DNA of 35,170 bases from Pigoraptor vietnamica (Eukaryota; Opisthokonta; Filasterea): positions 1 to 35,170 of the forward strand of contig CALSCQ010002537.1 in NCBI GenBank assembly GCA_943704525.1. Reading direction: 5' to 3'. Shown here in pieces: positions 21,938-33,009 of this stretch. Both the position numbers and the translations under genes were made by a program. The notes below the pieces were generated by a model. The model was not told the DNA's origin and did no database searches. It saw only the letters and a list, made by a program, of their open reading frames with translations. How positions within the stretch are numbered: the first letter of the stretch is position 1; the number at the start of each line of letters is the position of its first letter.

Positions 21938-24900
21938 GCACACACACACAACACACACAGGCACACAGGTACACACACAAAAAGCGCGCACACACATGCA
22001 CTGTGAGAACGCTGTTACAGACCAGGTCCTGGTGGCGCGACTGAAGGGCAAAGAACGCGCGGCCAGTAACGACAATGTCCGCGTCGGCGGGAAGCGACGA
22101 CAGGTTGCTGTCGTCCAGCACGGGTGGGCTCACGTTCGACTCCTGAAGGCCATTGAATTAAGGTGACGCTAGAGACACACAGTCGTGAAGGGAGTGGCGT
22201 TCTTACCCTCGGGTTCGGGTTCTGCACCTCCACGAGGTCGAGAATGGGCGCGCCATCGCTGTCCCTCCTCTCCAGCGAAACGGACATCCTGCCAGGGGTT
22301 GAATGTGAGACACGCCGATCAACACGGACATACACGCAAAAAATGAGAAGACGAAGAACAGCAAACCCCATAACGCACCGGCTGCCCCGGCGCCGAACAA
22401 AGGCGTCAAAGTCGTGCCAGCGCTCGGGCCGTAGCACGTCGCGCAGCACCAGCTTGTCGCCCTCGAGGTCCAGGAGAAGCGCCACGCGAGAGGGGCGGAG
22501 AAAGTACGGGCCGCACTGGCGCGCGACGGCGGCGGCCGTGAGGGGGTTGTCACCAGTGACCATGATCTGCCAAGCGAAAGGGCGGCGATGAGCAAACGAT
22601 AACTGGCCCCCAGAGAAGGTGCGATAGCGATGTCGGATTGGCTTATCATATGCGTGTGTCCGTCGACTCCACTAAGAGGCGAAGAAGACGCATTTGTGCA
22701 AGAAGGCTTGCACTCCTCACACACCTGACGGAGACCGGCGCGAGCGTACTCTTCGAGTGCCGGGCGCGTCTGCTGCTTGAGGCGGTTTTCCATCACAAGG
22801 AACCCGGAGAACACGAGATCGCGCTCGACTTCGCCGCGGCTTGCCGTGAGCGTCGATCCGCCGGCCGGGAGCGTCCTGTTTGCGACGCAAAACAGATGAG
22901 AACAACAAAGCAAACCGAAAATATGGGATGCGAATCGCTCAAATAGCTCAATATAACGCACAACCAACGCTCCAACAGAGATATGAATGCGCAGCGCTCG
23001 AATAACCAAAAAACAACGCACCGGTAAGCGCACGCGAGGACGCGGAAGCCCTCGAGGGTGAGGCGGTGGAGCTGGTCGTCAAAGTCGGTGGGGATTGAGT
23101 TGGGGAGGCAAATGTCCCTGCAATTCGACGAGGTAAGCGAGAGGGAGATAGACGCACAGATCAGGCGCGCAGGCAACGCAGGTACACAACAGGACAAACA
23201 GAGGCTCACTGGCACAACGACAGATGGGGTCGTGAATGCATGTGAATATGCACGGAGCGCGTGCGATGGTGAGAAGGTGACAGTGACAAACAGGTGCCCC
23301 AACACCCACTTGAGAGACTCGGGCGCGCCCTTGACGAAGAGCGACCACACGTCACTCGCGGCGCTGCTGTCGCCCAGCGGGAGGTGCTGGACGACGGTGC
23401 TCATGCGGCGAAGCTCCGAATCAAAGTCAAACCTACGGAGAGGCAAGAGGAAGACGTCAGCGATTCGCACGCCAGAGATGCCAAATCACCGCAAATCGCA
23501 GACGATTGTCCATCGTGCGAGTGCGAGACAAAGAAAGAGGATATAATCCTAGCATCTCAATAGGTGGCGAGAGAGAGAGAGAAAGTGCCACAGAACAGAG
23601 TGTGATATCGCACCTGCGCAGCACGGCGAGGGCGTACGTGCCGGGGCGACCGGCGAACGTGTCCGCCGGGTGAAGGATGGTTTCGGCGTGCGACGCGAGT
23701 TTCGGGTGGCTCCAAATGCGCGCGTCCTCCGCCGAACGCACGTGCTCGCCTGCAAGAAAGGTACCATGGAGAGTCAACCCTTTGTCCAGACAGGAGAGTC
23801 ACTTGTTCAGACACTTCCTCTCTTGACACCCACGACACACACGCACCGCCACACACAGATCGGCGCACTCACCCGGCAGGGGCCGCTGGAGGTACTTCCA
23901 GCCCGTGCTCGCGAACATCTGGATCTCAAGGGGGTCGCCGATGTAGTGGGGCGACTCAGAGGCACCCTCGGGCAGAAGGCCCGACCGCGACTTGACGGCG
24001 TCGTATTCGAGGCGCTCGCTCTCGTCAAGCACCGACACGCTGTGGCAAGAGGCGAGGAGATGCACGAGGGCCAGTCCCGTCGACGGGTTCTGCGCGCCGC
24101 TGAGCACGCTCTGCCCAATGGAGCCCCCGTAGAGCACCTCGGGGTTCGTTTCGAGCGGCGCCGTGCGTGGACCGCCTTGATACTGGTACGACACGGGGTG
24201 GATGCCGCGCAGCGTGAGGCCGTCCTCCGTGAGCGTGCCCGTCTTGTCGAAGCAGAGGCAGTTCACGCGGCCGGACGCGCTAATGCGGGGAGGCGCAGTG
24301 CAGAACATCTGGAAGTGTGTGCACAGTAACATCAACGGAGAGTCGGACAACAGAGTACCCCATCCTATACGCGGGGCTACTGAATATTCTGTCGTCGCCT
24401 CTCACACACGCAGATCCCTCGAACAAACAAGCGGAGAGCAGCGCCATCGCAAGACATGGTGCCCACCTTCTTCGTGTTGAGGCGGGTGAACGAGATCGAA
24501 ATGCCGATGGTGAGCGCGAGGGGAAGCGCTGGGGGAATAGTGACTGTGATGAGGTTCAGAAGGTCGCGGATCGTATCCTGCCACGTCTCGCCGTTCTGCA
24601 CATAGTAGCCGATCGTTGCGAGGCACCCCGCCGTAAGGCCTGCGTGGGCGAGCGATGCATCGCGAAGGTGAGAAGACATGCTGGGATGAACGGGGGAGAA
24701 GGAGGGGGAAGGAGGGGGAAGGAGGGTTGCATGTGCACGATATCGCGTACGGGGATGCTAAAAACGAAAAAGCAAACACGAGCGGCGACCGCATAAAGAG
24801 AAGCCGCGCACGCACCGAGCACGAGAATCCACATGAAGCGGTACGACTGCGCCTCAAAGTTGAATTTGGCGGGCTTGGGGAAGAGAATCGCGCGAACGAG

Positions 24901-25197
24901 CTGTCCCTTCGCCGTCGAAAACCCGGTGCGCAGGACCGTGGCGACGACGGGCATCACGGCGGCGTCAGCGACACTCCGGCGGCGCGAGCTGCTGAGATCC
25001 GCCGAACCAGAGCCGGCGAATTCCCAAATGGACTGCGGCTTGCCGTCGCTTCTGCATTGAAGAGAATGGCTTTCTTTTGAGTCGTATGTTGCGGTTCGAA
25101 TTCAAGAGACAAGGGACATGCACAGGGAAAGGAGGGCAAATATGAGACCAAGGGAACTTACAAGTACAGCGAGAGTGGCTAACAAAGCGCGCAAATA

Positions 25198-25252
<55 letters not shown>

Positions 25253-27171
25253 ACACACACACAACCACACACTCCCACCCTGCGGCGGACGCGGGGACCG
25301 TCGAGGGAAGCTTCGTCTGGAGCACGTTGGTCCCCGAGAAGAGCGTGTACTTGGCCTCGCGGTCTGAGTCAATCTTGAACTTGACGGCGTCGGCGACGCG
25401 CTCCGGCGGGAGGGCCGTCTTCAGCACGGGCGCAGACTCTCCGGTGAGCATCGACTCTGACACGACGCACTGGCCTGTGGGTGTGCACATTGTTAGGCGT
25501 GTGCCAGTTCCCTCTACACAGCTCGTCAGATGTTGTTCGCGTACGCGCAATGTAGGGAGAAGGCGAGCGGCCCACGAAAACCGCCACAAACACATTCCTT
25601 ACTAGCCATGGCGCGCAAGCACCCCAAAAAAGACGACACGCACCGCTGAGAATGGCCATGTCGCAAGGGAAAACCATCGACCGCGTGACCTCGACGAGGT
25701 CGCCCGGCTGGAGGTGCGACGAGCCCACCTTGACGCGCTGAAATTTGCGTTTTCCACCCTGTTGGTGCCAAGTGCGTGCAGTCAGCTTTGGCTTCACGAG
25801 AGCGCAAGAGCTGGACGACACGAGGCCTCCAAACACGATACACCACATACACGACGGGCAGAAATGCTAGCAACAGCAATCGTTTCGATTCTCAACCCGC
25901 ACACACCTCGCTGACGACAATCAGCTTGTTGACCTCGCACTCGTGCAGCGCAATCTTCTGCAACGCGTGGAGGTTGCGAAACTGGTTGTACGCAGCAGAG
26001 AGCACCGAGCACGTCGACATGAAGGCGATCAGCCCCGCGTACGTGTAGTATGCCTGTGCGAACCAAATCGTGACCGCAAACACCTGGAAGGCGAAGAACG
26101 GCTTGAGGATTTCGACGACGACCAGCGCAAGGAACGTCGGCGGCTTGATGTCGAGCAGGTTGCGGCCGTACGTGAGCTCGCGGCGGAGCGAATAGGCGTC
26201 CGAGACACTACCGACGGTGAGCTTCGCCGAGAGCTGCAAAGGGCCCGTGGAATAAGGAAGTCGGATATTACACGCAAATGCGCAAGTCGCGACGAGTGAA
26301 GAACGGTGTGATGCTAGGCGCGAGGTCAAGGGAGCCACGAGTGAGAGGGATACGGCGTTTGTGAATGTGATATCGCAACTTCCTTCGAAGACCATTTTTT
26401 TGGGCGCGGAAAGTGAGATGGAAGCACGTGCCAGTGGGTTGCGAGGCCACACACCTCGCGCTCAACCCCGAAGGGAGAATCGTCCAGCGTCTCGCACGCA
26501 CGCTCCGCAGCCAGCCTACACACACAAGTAAACACAAGCTAGAATCAGCACGCCGTCAGATACCGCACGCCAGAAGTCTTGCTGAAGAGACCCCGCAGAG
26601 ATAGCGAATACTTTCGAAAAACATTACTCCCCGCGCACCTGTGAATGTCGGCGTACGAAAGGTGCGTATCGAACGCGCGTCGCGTCCACGCCCTGATCTG
26701 CGAGTCGTACCAAAACCGCTCGTGCCTCCACTGAAAGTGGCGCGGGAAGGGATAGCCCGCCCGCGCGAGCCGCGAGGCAATGGAACGGACCGGCTTCCAG
26801 CCAGCGGCGACGTCGGCAGGGTCGAGGGAGAGAATGGGCGTGATTGTGAGAATACGATCCTGCGACTCGACGAGCACGCGGTCCGCAGAAACGTCGTTCG
26901 AGTCCACGCGACGGTAGCGGAGGCGCGCCTCCAGGAAGGGATACCAGCGCATGATGACCCAGAGGATCCCGCCCGACGCAAGCCACAGGAACAGCGTGAA
27001 CAGCTCGCGCGCAATCGAGAACGTGTAAAACTCGATGCGGCGGGTCGTAAGGATGGCATTATCTTCGTCGGCAGTCGAGACCTCCTTGCGCTTTCCGCTG
27101 CTCTTGTCCTCCACAGCGGAAGTGTCGACGAGGATGCCCGACGAATGCGGGTCGATGAACGAGGACGCCAT
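19611..27171 (-). CDS. ATP13A: P5B-type P-type ATPase (ATP13A2/3-like)
   Basis: Twenty-one minus-strand exons: 27171-26639, 26515-26455, 26233-25907, 25758-25644, 25474-25279, 25051-24816, 24639-24467, 24308-23873, 23749-23614, 23432-23304, 23117-23022, 22875-22725, 22566-22379, 22288-22207, 22142-22023, 21795-21554, 21360-21169, 21007-20874, 20705-20242, 20035-19917, 19770-19611. They total 4290 nt (1429 aa) with all phases consistent. Motifs in order: FQWRHERFWYD (P5 N-terminal), TGES (356-359), PPALP (525-529, the P5B rather than P5A signature), DKTGT (Asp568, phosphorylation), KGAPE (772-776), TGDNPLT (867-873), TGDGAND (1075-1081), then C-terminal membrane helices. P5B pumps act in late endosomes and lysosomes; animal members export polyamines. 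It is longer than the usual 1100-1250 aa because of low-complexity inserts near residues 410-435, 900-960 and the actuator side of GDGAND. The donor of exon 10 (GT followed by TGGGG) is weak. Confidence 0.93.
21869..21963. repeat. (CACACCCA)n/(CA)n microsatellite, intron 15 of the P5B ATPase
   Basis: Starts as about four 8-bp CACACCCA units and continues as plain CA repeats. It lies in intron 21796-22022, so the transcript carries TG repeats. Confidence 0.9.
24692..24727 (+). other. G-quadruplex-type sequence, intron 6 of the P5B ATPase
   Basis: Four G runs (GGGGG, GGGGG, GGGGG, GGG) are separated by loops of 5-7 bases built of GAAGGA-type repeats. It is on the strand opposite the transcript; the pre-mRNA is C-rich here, so any effect would be at the DNA level. 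Confidence 0.6.
25199..25251. repeat. Poly(A) run of 53, intron 5 of the P5B ATPase
   Basis: Uninterrupted A run merging into (CA)n on the right. In the direction of transcription it is a T53 tract after a GT repeat, inside intron 25052-25278, about 20 bases from the donor and about 150 from the acceptor. Confidence 0.95.
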
Positions 27172-27686
27172 GACTGCGCGGGGCCCACTCACGACCCACG
27201 CCGCTGCGTCAAGACACTGTGAAGCGCACGAAAGCGAGAGCAGTGTCAGTGAATTTCACGCGGAAGTCGTGTCTCTACGAGAAATATATTGCGGTCAAGC
27301 ATGTCCGCCGAAACACGCAAAATTCAACCACTTTAGCCTCGTGCGAGCAGGAAAATTCTCCGCAGTCGCAGTAAAGTGTTGAGGACCAATGCCGCAGCAT
27401 TAAACGGAAGTCTAGCAGCCGACTACGCAGACACGTGAGTGTTTCACTCTGAGCGCTCCCAGAGAAAAGTGTTGCAAAGACAGTACCCACCTCAACCGCA
27501 GCCCGTAGCTGCCTCACGCAAGTCCGTTCAACGGAAAAGAAAGAGGAGGCCACAGACGCCACTGAAAGAAGGGAACGTTTCGTCGGGGAGAGAGTCTTGT
27601 GGGCGACGCGTGTCCGTGTCTGCGCTGTGCCTGGCCTAGAAGCCAAACTGCAATTGGGTGTGTGTGTGGGCGCGAACGGGATTTAT

Positions 27687-27702
27687 CACGTGATCACACG
27701 TG
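27687..27702. promoter_or_regulatory. Paired CACGTG boxes upstream of the P5B ATPase
   Basis: ATCACGTGAT (a 10-bp palindrome, 27685-27694) is followed by ACACGTGT (27696-27703). The two cores are exactly 10 bases apart, about 515 bases upstream of the ATG. CACGTG is the core bHLH/bZIP site, and CLEAR elements of lysosomal genes share it. The link to regulation here is inference only. Confidence 0.35.
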
Positions 27703-28093
27703 TAACACCTTCCTTGTTTAGGGAGTCCTTCCGTTTCACTTCCATATTTGAATATCGCCTCCAATCCTCTACCATAAATGTCCTAAAGTTTAAAAATGGT
27801 TCTAATTTAGGAATTCTCGTTTGCCGAGAGTAACATGGAAAATTAGACTGGGGTTCATGCTATTTTGGAAGAGAACGTGCACGGGAAGTGGGAGGAGAAT
27901 GCCCAGCGGTCACCCTTCAATGCATCGTGCCCCCAATCATGTCTATTTCTTTCATTAGCGTGCGCCACGATCTGGCATCGAATTGCCCGCCCCTCTCTGT
28001 CGCTCGCCCATTGACCACAACAATCGACCCCAAACCTGCTTTGTGCTGAACATGTGCGGGCGCCACCGCGGGAATTTTCGCCGATTTCAGTCG

Positions 28094-28145
<52 letters not shown>
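28094..28145. repeat. Poly(A) run of 52
   Basis: Uninterrupted A tract in the spacer downstream of HSF. I could not identify target-site duplications, A/B box promoter motifs or a recognisable source transcript to its left, so a retroposed origin is unproven. Confidence 0.95.
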
Positions 28146-28147
<2 letters not shown>

Positions 28148-28397
28148 TGCAGCCAGCGTAGTAAAGTCTCGTCTTCGTTTTCGATGTTGTAAGTGGAAGA
28201 TGACACCACATGGCCGGCTGGTAGACGGGAATAGGGAAGGAACAAAAAAAAAAGCCCTCTCTTGCCGATGCATGTCTACCGACTGACACAATTAAGTACA
28301 TCACGAAAAAAAAAAAACTTCAGAACATATATTTCACTGGGCAACGCGCGACAACGCAATACGAGGCATTGTGTACACAAAAGAACGCATAGATCTC

Positions 28398-29816
28398 TCA
28401 GAATGATCGCCACAGCCGGCCAGCCTCCTCCCCATCTTCCCTCTTGGCATTGGACGGCGCTTCCTTGCGTTCCTCGCGGCCGGGCGAACTCTTGTGACCG
28501 TTGCTGTGGGCAAGGTCGGCCAACATGGCGGCGTGCTCGAGCTTCGGCGACCCTTGCGCGTCCTTCTCGCCGGCCCCCTTGTGGTAGGCCGCAGCGCTCG
28601 TCAGGGCCGCCATGGGTCCGTCAGAGTCCCTCTCCGGCGCGGCGCCTTCCCTCCCAGAGTGCGACGGGCCGTGATATTCGCCAGACGGGTGCGCCATGCC
28701 GGGCGGCGCCACGTAGTACGGGTGTGGGTACGGGTAGGCATACCCCGGCGGATGCTCGTAGTGCACCGGCACAGCGTGCGGCGGCGGGGGGTAGTAAGGG
28801 TAACCGTAACCCACGGGTACCGGCGGCCGATAGTAGACAGCAGCGTCCGGGTGCACGCGCGCCGGCGGCGGGTAGGATGCGCCGTCGGCATCGTAAGCGG
28901 GATAAGGCACGTACGCGTACGGGGGGTGTGGGTGCTTGCCCCATCCCTCGGGTCGGCCCGGCTGTGGCGGATAAGGTGCCCCGTAGGCTCGCGCGTGTTC
29001 GACAGTTGGTGGCCCGGCTTTTCCTCCACGACCCGGGGCGACGCGATGGGCAGCCGCTTGCATTCCTGCTTGAGCCCTTGCCGCGCTGCTGCGCGTCTGC
29101 GCACGCCGAATGTTCAAGAGGAGCTCCGGATTGTCCCTGTGGAAGTTCGGGTGTTGAAACACGACCGGGCTCTTTTTCTCGGGCGCGTGCTTGAAGCCGT
29201 TGACTTTGTGAAAGCCGTACATGTTGAGCTGCAAGTAGTTATAAATTCAAAAAAATCGCCGGTCAGTTTCGCATTGCTGTCAACACCAAAAGAAGACACG
29301 CCGGCGAAAGAAACGCACCTGGCGGACGAAGCTCGAAAAGTTGTTTGTCTTGAACGACTTGGCCAGAATCATGAGCTGAAACTTTGTCGTGTCGCCAATA
29401 ACAATGCACGACCCATCCTCGCTCCAGCAAATCGCCTCGTTGTTCTCCTTCGAATCGAGAAGTGTCCGCAGCTTCAATACGAACCGCGAAGCCGTCTGGA
29501 ATTTCAGCTGCCCGCTCAGCACGCTCGTAACAACGTTCGAGTCGGGCGCGGCCTGCGTCACGACAGGCACAGCTGGCGACGGGTTACTATGGCCAGAGTG
29601 CGGCGAATCCGGCGTGACATCTCCAGGCGACCCCGGCGACGATGGCGCAACGCCGTTCGACGTGGACCCTTGCCTGCAGAGACACAAAACCAAACCATAA
29701 GCGCTAAGCATAGGCCACGGTAGATCGAAATTTTCGACGGACACATACCCGTCAGCGGCGCGAGCCGTCGGGGCCGTGGCAGTCTCGTGCATTTCGCCAA
29801 CGTTCGCCACCATCAT
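28398..29816 (-). CDS. HSF: HSF-type DNA-binding domain protein
   Basis: Three minus-strand exons: 29816-29749, 29673-29319 and 29228-28398. They total 1254 nt (417 aa). The HSF winged-helix domain is at about residues 86-183: FVLKLRTLL, ICWSEDGSCIVI, LAKSFKTNNFSSFVRQLNMYGFHKV (recognition helix, read across exons 2-3), then VFQHPNFHRDNPELLLNIRR. It is predicted to bind nGAAn-type heat-shock elements in the nucleus. Before the domain are about 85 disordered Ser/Pro residues. After it are about 90 Tyr/Pro-rich, low-complexity residues (PYPPQP, YPYYPPPP) and a charged tail. I see no HR-A/B heptad repeat, the coiled coil that trimerises classical HSF1-type factors, so it may be a divergent HSF. 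The second exon ends exactly inside the SSFVRQ/LNMYGF motif. Intron 1 is 75 nt, open and in frame. The start is the first of two adjacent ATGs. Confidence 0.9.
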
Positions 29817-31049
29817 GACTTCCGACAATACCGGTGCGCGCGAGCCCCCGCGCGGGGCAATGCACTATCGAGACGCGCGGACCCAAAATCAGTTGCGGCG
29901 TATTGGCCCGCGAAGGACTGTCCGATATGCAAACCCAGGCAGTTGGGAGCGCAGCCGCGAGAGTCGAATTGTCTGTCCCAAGTTCTGAACACGAAGTACG
30001 AACTACTCTCCAACGTCAACCGTCCTCAAGCCGAAAAGCACGCAGGAATGTTTGCGAATTGCCACGCGGCATCAGCGACCTGGCCTGTTAACCAATCGTC
30101 GCTGACCAGCAAGGGAATGAGTTCGCCGGCTCGGTGTGAGTTGCGGGCAGTCGGCGAATACTGTTGCCACGGCGAGAGGGCGGGAAAAGGTCGCCGAACG
30201 ACTGGGAGCAGGACGCGTGATACGGACGACTGCGTGCACGCAGTGCGGGCCGCAACGTCACATGAAACCGGTGTGTGAGGGGAGAGAATAAAAAAAGGAA
30301 TAGAGGAAATATAGGCAAGGGGGTTGGGGTGAATAGGAAACGAGACTGGGACGAAATAATAATTTTTTTGGACTGAATTTGCTATGGAAAAGATAAATTT
30401 GTTCTGGACAAAGTATGACGAGAGTGCGGAATAAAAATTACAGATAAATAAATAAATATAAAAATTCCAAAAGGAAAACCGATATGGAAAGGGCGAAGTT
30501 TCCAAACGAAAATTAAAATAATTTCGAGTCCATACTCAAATCAATAGCGAATGGAAATTTTGTTCGACTTGTAAATATCTTGCCCCGAAAAAAAGGGCGT
30601 GCACAGCAAATGTTCCAAGAACCGAACACACCATTCGACGATAGACAGTCCCATTGGCTCAGCTAATTTTATTTATAGAATAAAAACTTCCCACTTTTGC
30701 TCCCCATACTCACTGCCATGCATTGCCCCCAAAATCGAATCAAAGAAGAAAGAGAGGAACGAAGCCCCATTGGTCCGTCGGAGCATCATATGCCCGTTCC
30801 CTCATCCACACACACACGACCGCGAAGGCAAACGGCGGTTTTTCGTTCCGCGCGGCATAGGGCTTATCACTGGGTGTTCGGGTGTGATTTGGCACAATGT
30901 CGCGCGCCAAGACTGCCATTGGAACGAGGAATGCGTTGTGACGCACGCCCGCTTCTTCTTTGTTCTCCGGTAGTCATTCGCTGTCCTAGGACGCATTTGG
31001 CAACTTTGTCAAACTGATGCGCGTCAATTGCGCACAGTGCTACTGTCGT
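29817..31049. other. Intergenic region (HSF promoter, ZCCHC9 3' flank), partly AT-rich
   Basis: 1233 bases between the HSF start and the ZCCHC9 stop, both on the minus strand. From about 30280 to 30700 the sequence is far more AT-rich than anywhere else in the window. It contains several GGAA/TTCC words, including GAAGTTTC at 30495-30502 and TTCCAAAAGGAA near 30464-30475. No credible coding exon was found. Confidence 0.6.
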
Positions 31050-32647
31050 TTAGAACTTTACGACCTTTGACTTCTTGGCCGCCGCCATCGCCGCCTTCTT
31101 CTTCCGCTCTTGTTCCCGCATGGCAATCGTGGCGTCGTCCTCGTCCGCGGCGTCGGCGTGGTGGTCTGTAACGCGCCCAACTTGGACCTCCCTCTTGCTC
31201 CCTGTGGCGGTGAACAGTGGTGCATTACAAGGTACTCCGAAAAAAAAAAAAAAATCTGCTTTCGTCGTCAAACTCACTCTGATTGTTAGGGTTGTCCGGA
31301 CAATCGCGAGCGAAATGTTCCACAGAGCCGCATGTCTTGCAGCACCCCCCTGCGCAACACACACACTCTTGTAAGCGTACGCACATTCGCAATGGTGACA
31401 AAACACGGAAGGAAGAAAGAAGGCATGCATGCAAGAGGCCTCGAACGATATTGGGATTTTTCTTCGGAAAATACAGTTGGTGAGGCACGCCGAGCATAGT
31501 CAGTACACGGAAACTGGCTTTTCGCGGCTCTCTCAACCTACCATTCGGATAGAGCCCTCGCGGGTTGTCGGGGCAAGCACGCGACAAGTGACCCGTTTGA
31601 TTGCACACGAAGCACTTGGCGTAGGGAAACTCTGCAAGAACAACGCTCGGGTGAACTTTGGAAAGGAGGTGGACAGCAGGGTTGACGCCGACGACCCAAT
31701 CAGAATTGTTTTGTAGATACAGAACGACTCGATGCCACTGGACCTTACCGTTGCCTCTGATGTGGCAATTCCGTGTTATGTGCTCAGTCGACCCGCACTT
31801 GTAACACAACCCGACGCCAGAATCGCCGCGGGCCTCCGGACAGTCCTGCACACTGTGGCCCATCTTGCGACAGTTGAAGCACGGCTGCGAGAGCGAAAAA
31901 GTGATGGAACGGCAGTTTAGCAACGTCCGAAACCATACATAAAAACATGCTTACGAATAGTGCACGCACACACAGATACATCCACAAAGTCGAGAAGCAG
32001 ACATAATCAGGCACCCGCCTCAGTCAGGCGTGACACAACACACTGCCACGACACAACAACAACGGCCGATAGACCGCAGGCGCCCAGACGCACAGCCCAC
32101 GAAGGCTACAAGCAGCGGAATTACGGACACGCACCTTTGCCTTCTTTCGCCGCTCCCTTCTCGCCGCGCGCAACTTGTCCCGCTGCTCTGCAGACAGGTG
32201 GCTGTTGCGCGTTCGCTGTCCTCCCTTGGCAGGTTTTCCCGGTTGTGCCGCCACTCCCTTTGCCGGCGCCGCCACTTTCTCCTTTAGTTCGCTCTTCTGC
32301 GGTGAAGGTGCTCCTTTTTCGTCTTTCTCCTGGCCAGCGCTCTTCTCCGTCTTCGCTTTTTTGGGCGATCGGTCCACTTGACTTGATGGCCCATCTGTCG
32401 CACGGCTTCCCTCATCCTCCCGCTTACGTTTCTTCTCTTTTACAGCCCCTTGAGGTGCCTCTCCATGCCCAGCACCACCTGCAGATGTTAAAATTGAGAG
32501 GTGAATGCCTGCACAGTAGTTGAAGTGGAACTTACTGCGCCGACGGAACATTTCGAATTTTGCCCACATACTCTGTGCCACTTGTTGCTGGTTCCACGGC
32601 GTCGCATCCTCGAATTGTTTCCTTCCTGCCCTCGCGAATCGCGTCAT
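31050..32647 (-). CDS. ZCCHC9: Zinc finger CCHC domain-containing protein 9
   Basis: Six minus-strand exons: 32647-32536, 32478-32135, 31884-31749, 31631-31542, 31349-31278 and 31201-31050. They total 906 nt (301 aa) with phases consistent. It starts MTRFARA (human ZCCHC9 starts MTRWARV) and ends KVVKF (human KVVNF). Four CX2CX4HX4C zinc knuckles lie at residues 154-167, 179-192, 204-217 and 231-244. The linker and third-knuckle stretches FPYAKCFVC, GHLSRACPDNPRGLYP and CGSVEHFARDC match the family closely. Residues 40-150 are a Lys/Glu-rich, nuclear-type disordered segment in place of the animal linker. The family is nucleolar and RNA-binding, linked in animals to rRNA-processing machinery and MAPK signalling. 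Intron 1 is only 57 nt, open and in frame. Length is close to the family norm of about 270 aa. Confidence 0.95.
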
Positions 32648-33009
32648 TTTCTTTGGGGATTTCTAAGTTAAAGCTTCAAGTTTACGGGACGATGTAAAAG
32701 CGTTCTTCCAAATTGCTGAGCAGTTCAACACGTGCTTGTCACGTGTGGTAACATGATTGTAACAGATTTAATGTTACGCCTCAACCGAAGCAGTGCCCAA
32801 GAGCCCTTGAGCCTGAGTCTGCAGTTGTATATTGAAACAGCCGAACGCAAGCGACTGAGCGCCGTTTGTCGACAGCGAGGTCAGCGAAGATGAAAGAAGA
32901 AGGAAAAGAAAAACGAAGAAGAAGTAGCGAAAATTTTACACACGCAGACATTCACGAAGAACTGAGCCTGGCAGGGTCACACGCGCGCAATTTCACATCG
33001 ATATTCCGT
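32648..33009. other. Intergenic spacer (ZCCHC9 promoter, glycine-rich gene 3' flank)
   Basis: 362 bases. Paired CACGTG boxes lie at 32729-32734 and 32740-32745. A purine-rich stretch at 32888-32930 belongs to the glycine-rich gene's downstream side. No gene is seen. Confidence 0.6.
32729..32745. promoter_or_regulatory. Paired CACGTG boxes upstream of ZCCHC9
   Basis: Two CACGTG cores 11 bases apart, centred about 90 bases upstream of the ZCCHC9 ATG. The arrangement resembles the pair upstream of the P5B ATPase. Function is inferred from position only. Confidence 0.35.

Larger units (their letters stand above)
27172..28397. other. Intergenic region (P5B ATPase promoter, HSF 3' flank)
   Basis: 1226 bases holding the upstream region of the ATPase and the 3' end of the HSF gene, both on the minus strand. 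A pair of CACGTG boxes lies at 27687-27702, a 52-base poly(A) run at 28094-28145, and shorter A runs near 28244 and 28304. Short open frames here show no family signature and no plausible splice phase. I see no gene. Confidence 0.65.

Noticed and set aside
28262-29723. Plus-strand frames opposite HSF
   Set aside because: They are Arg/Val-rich shadows of the Pro/Tyr-rich HSF tail.
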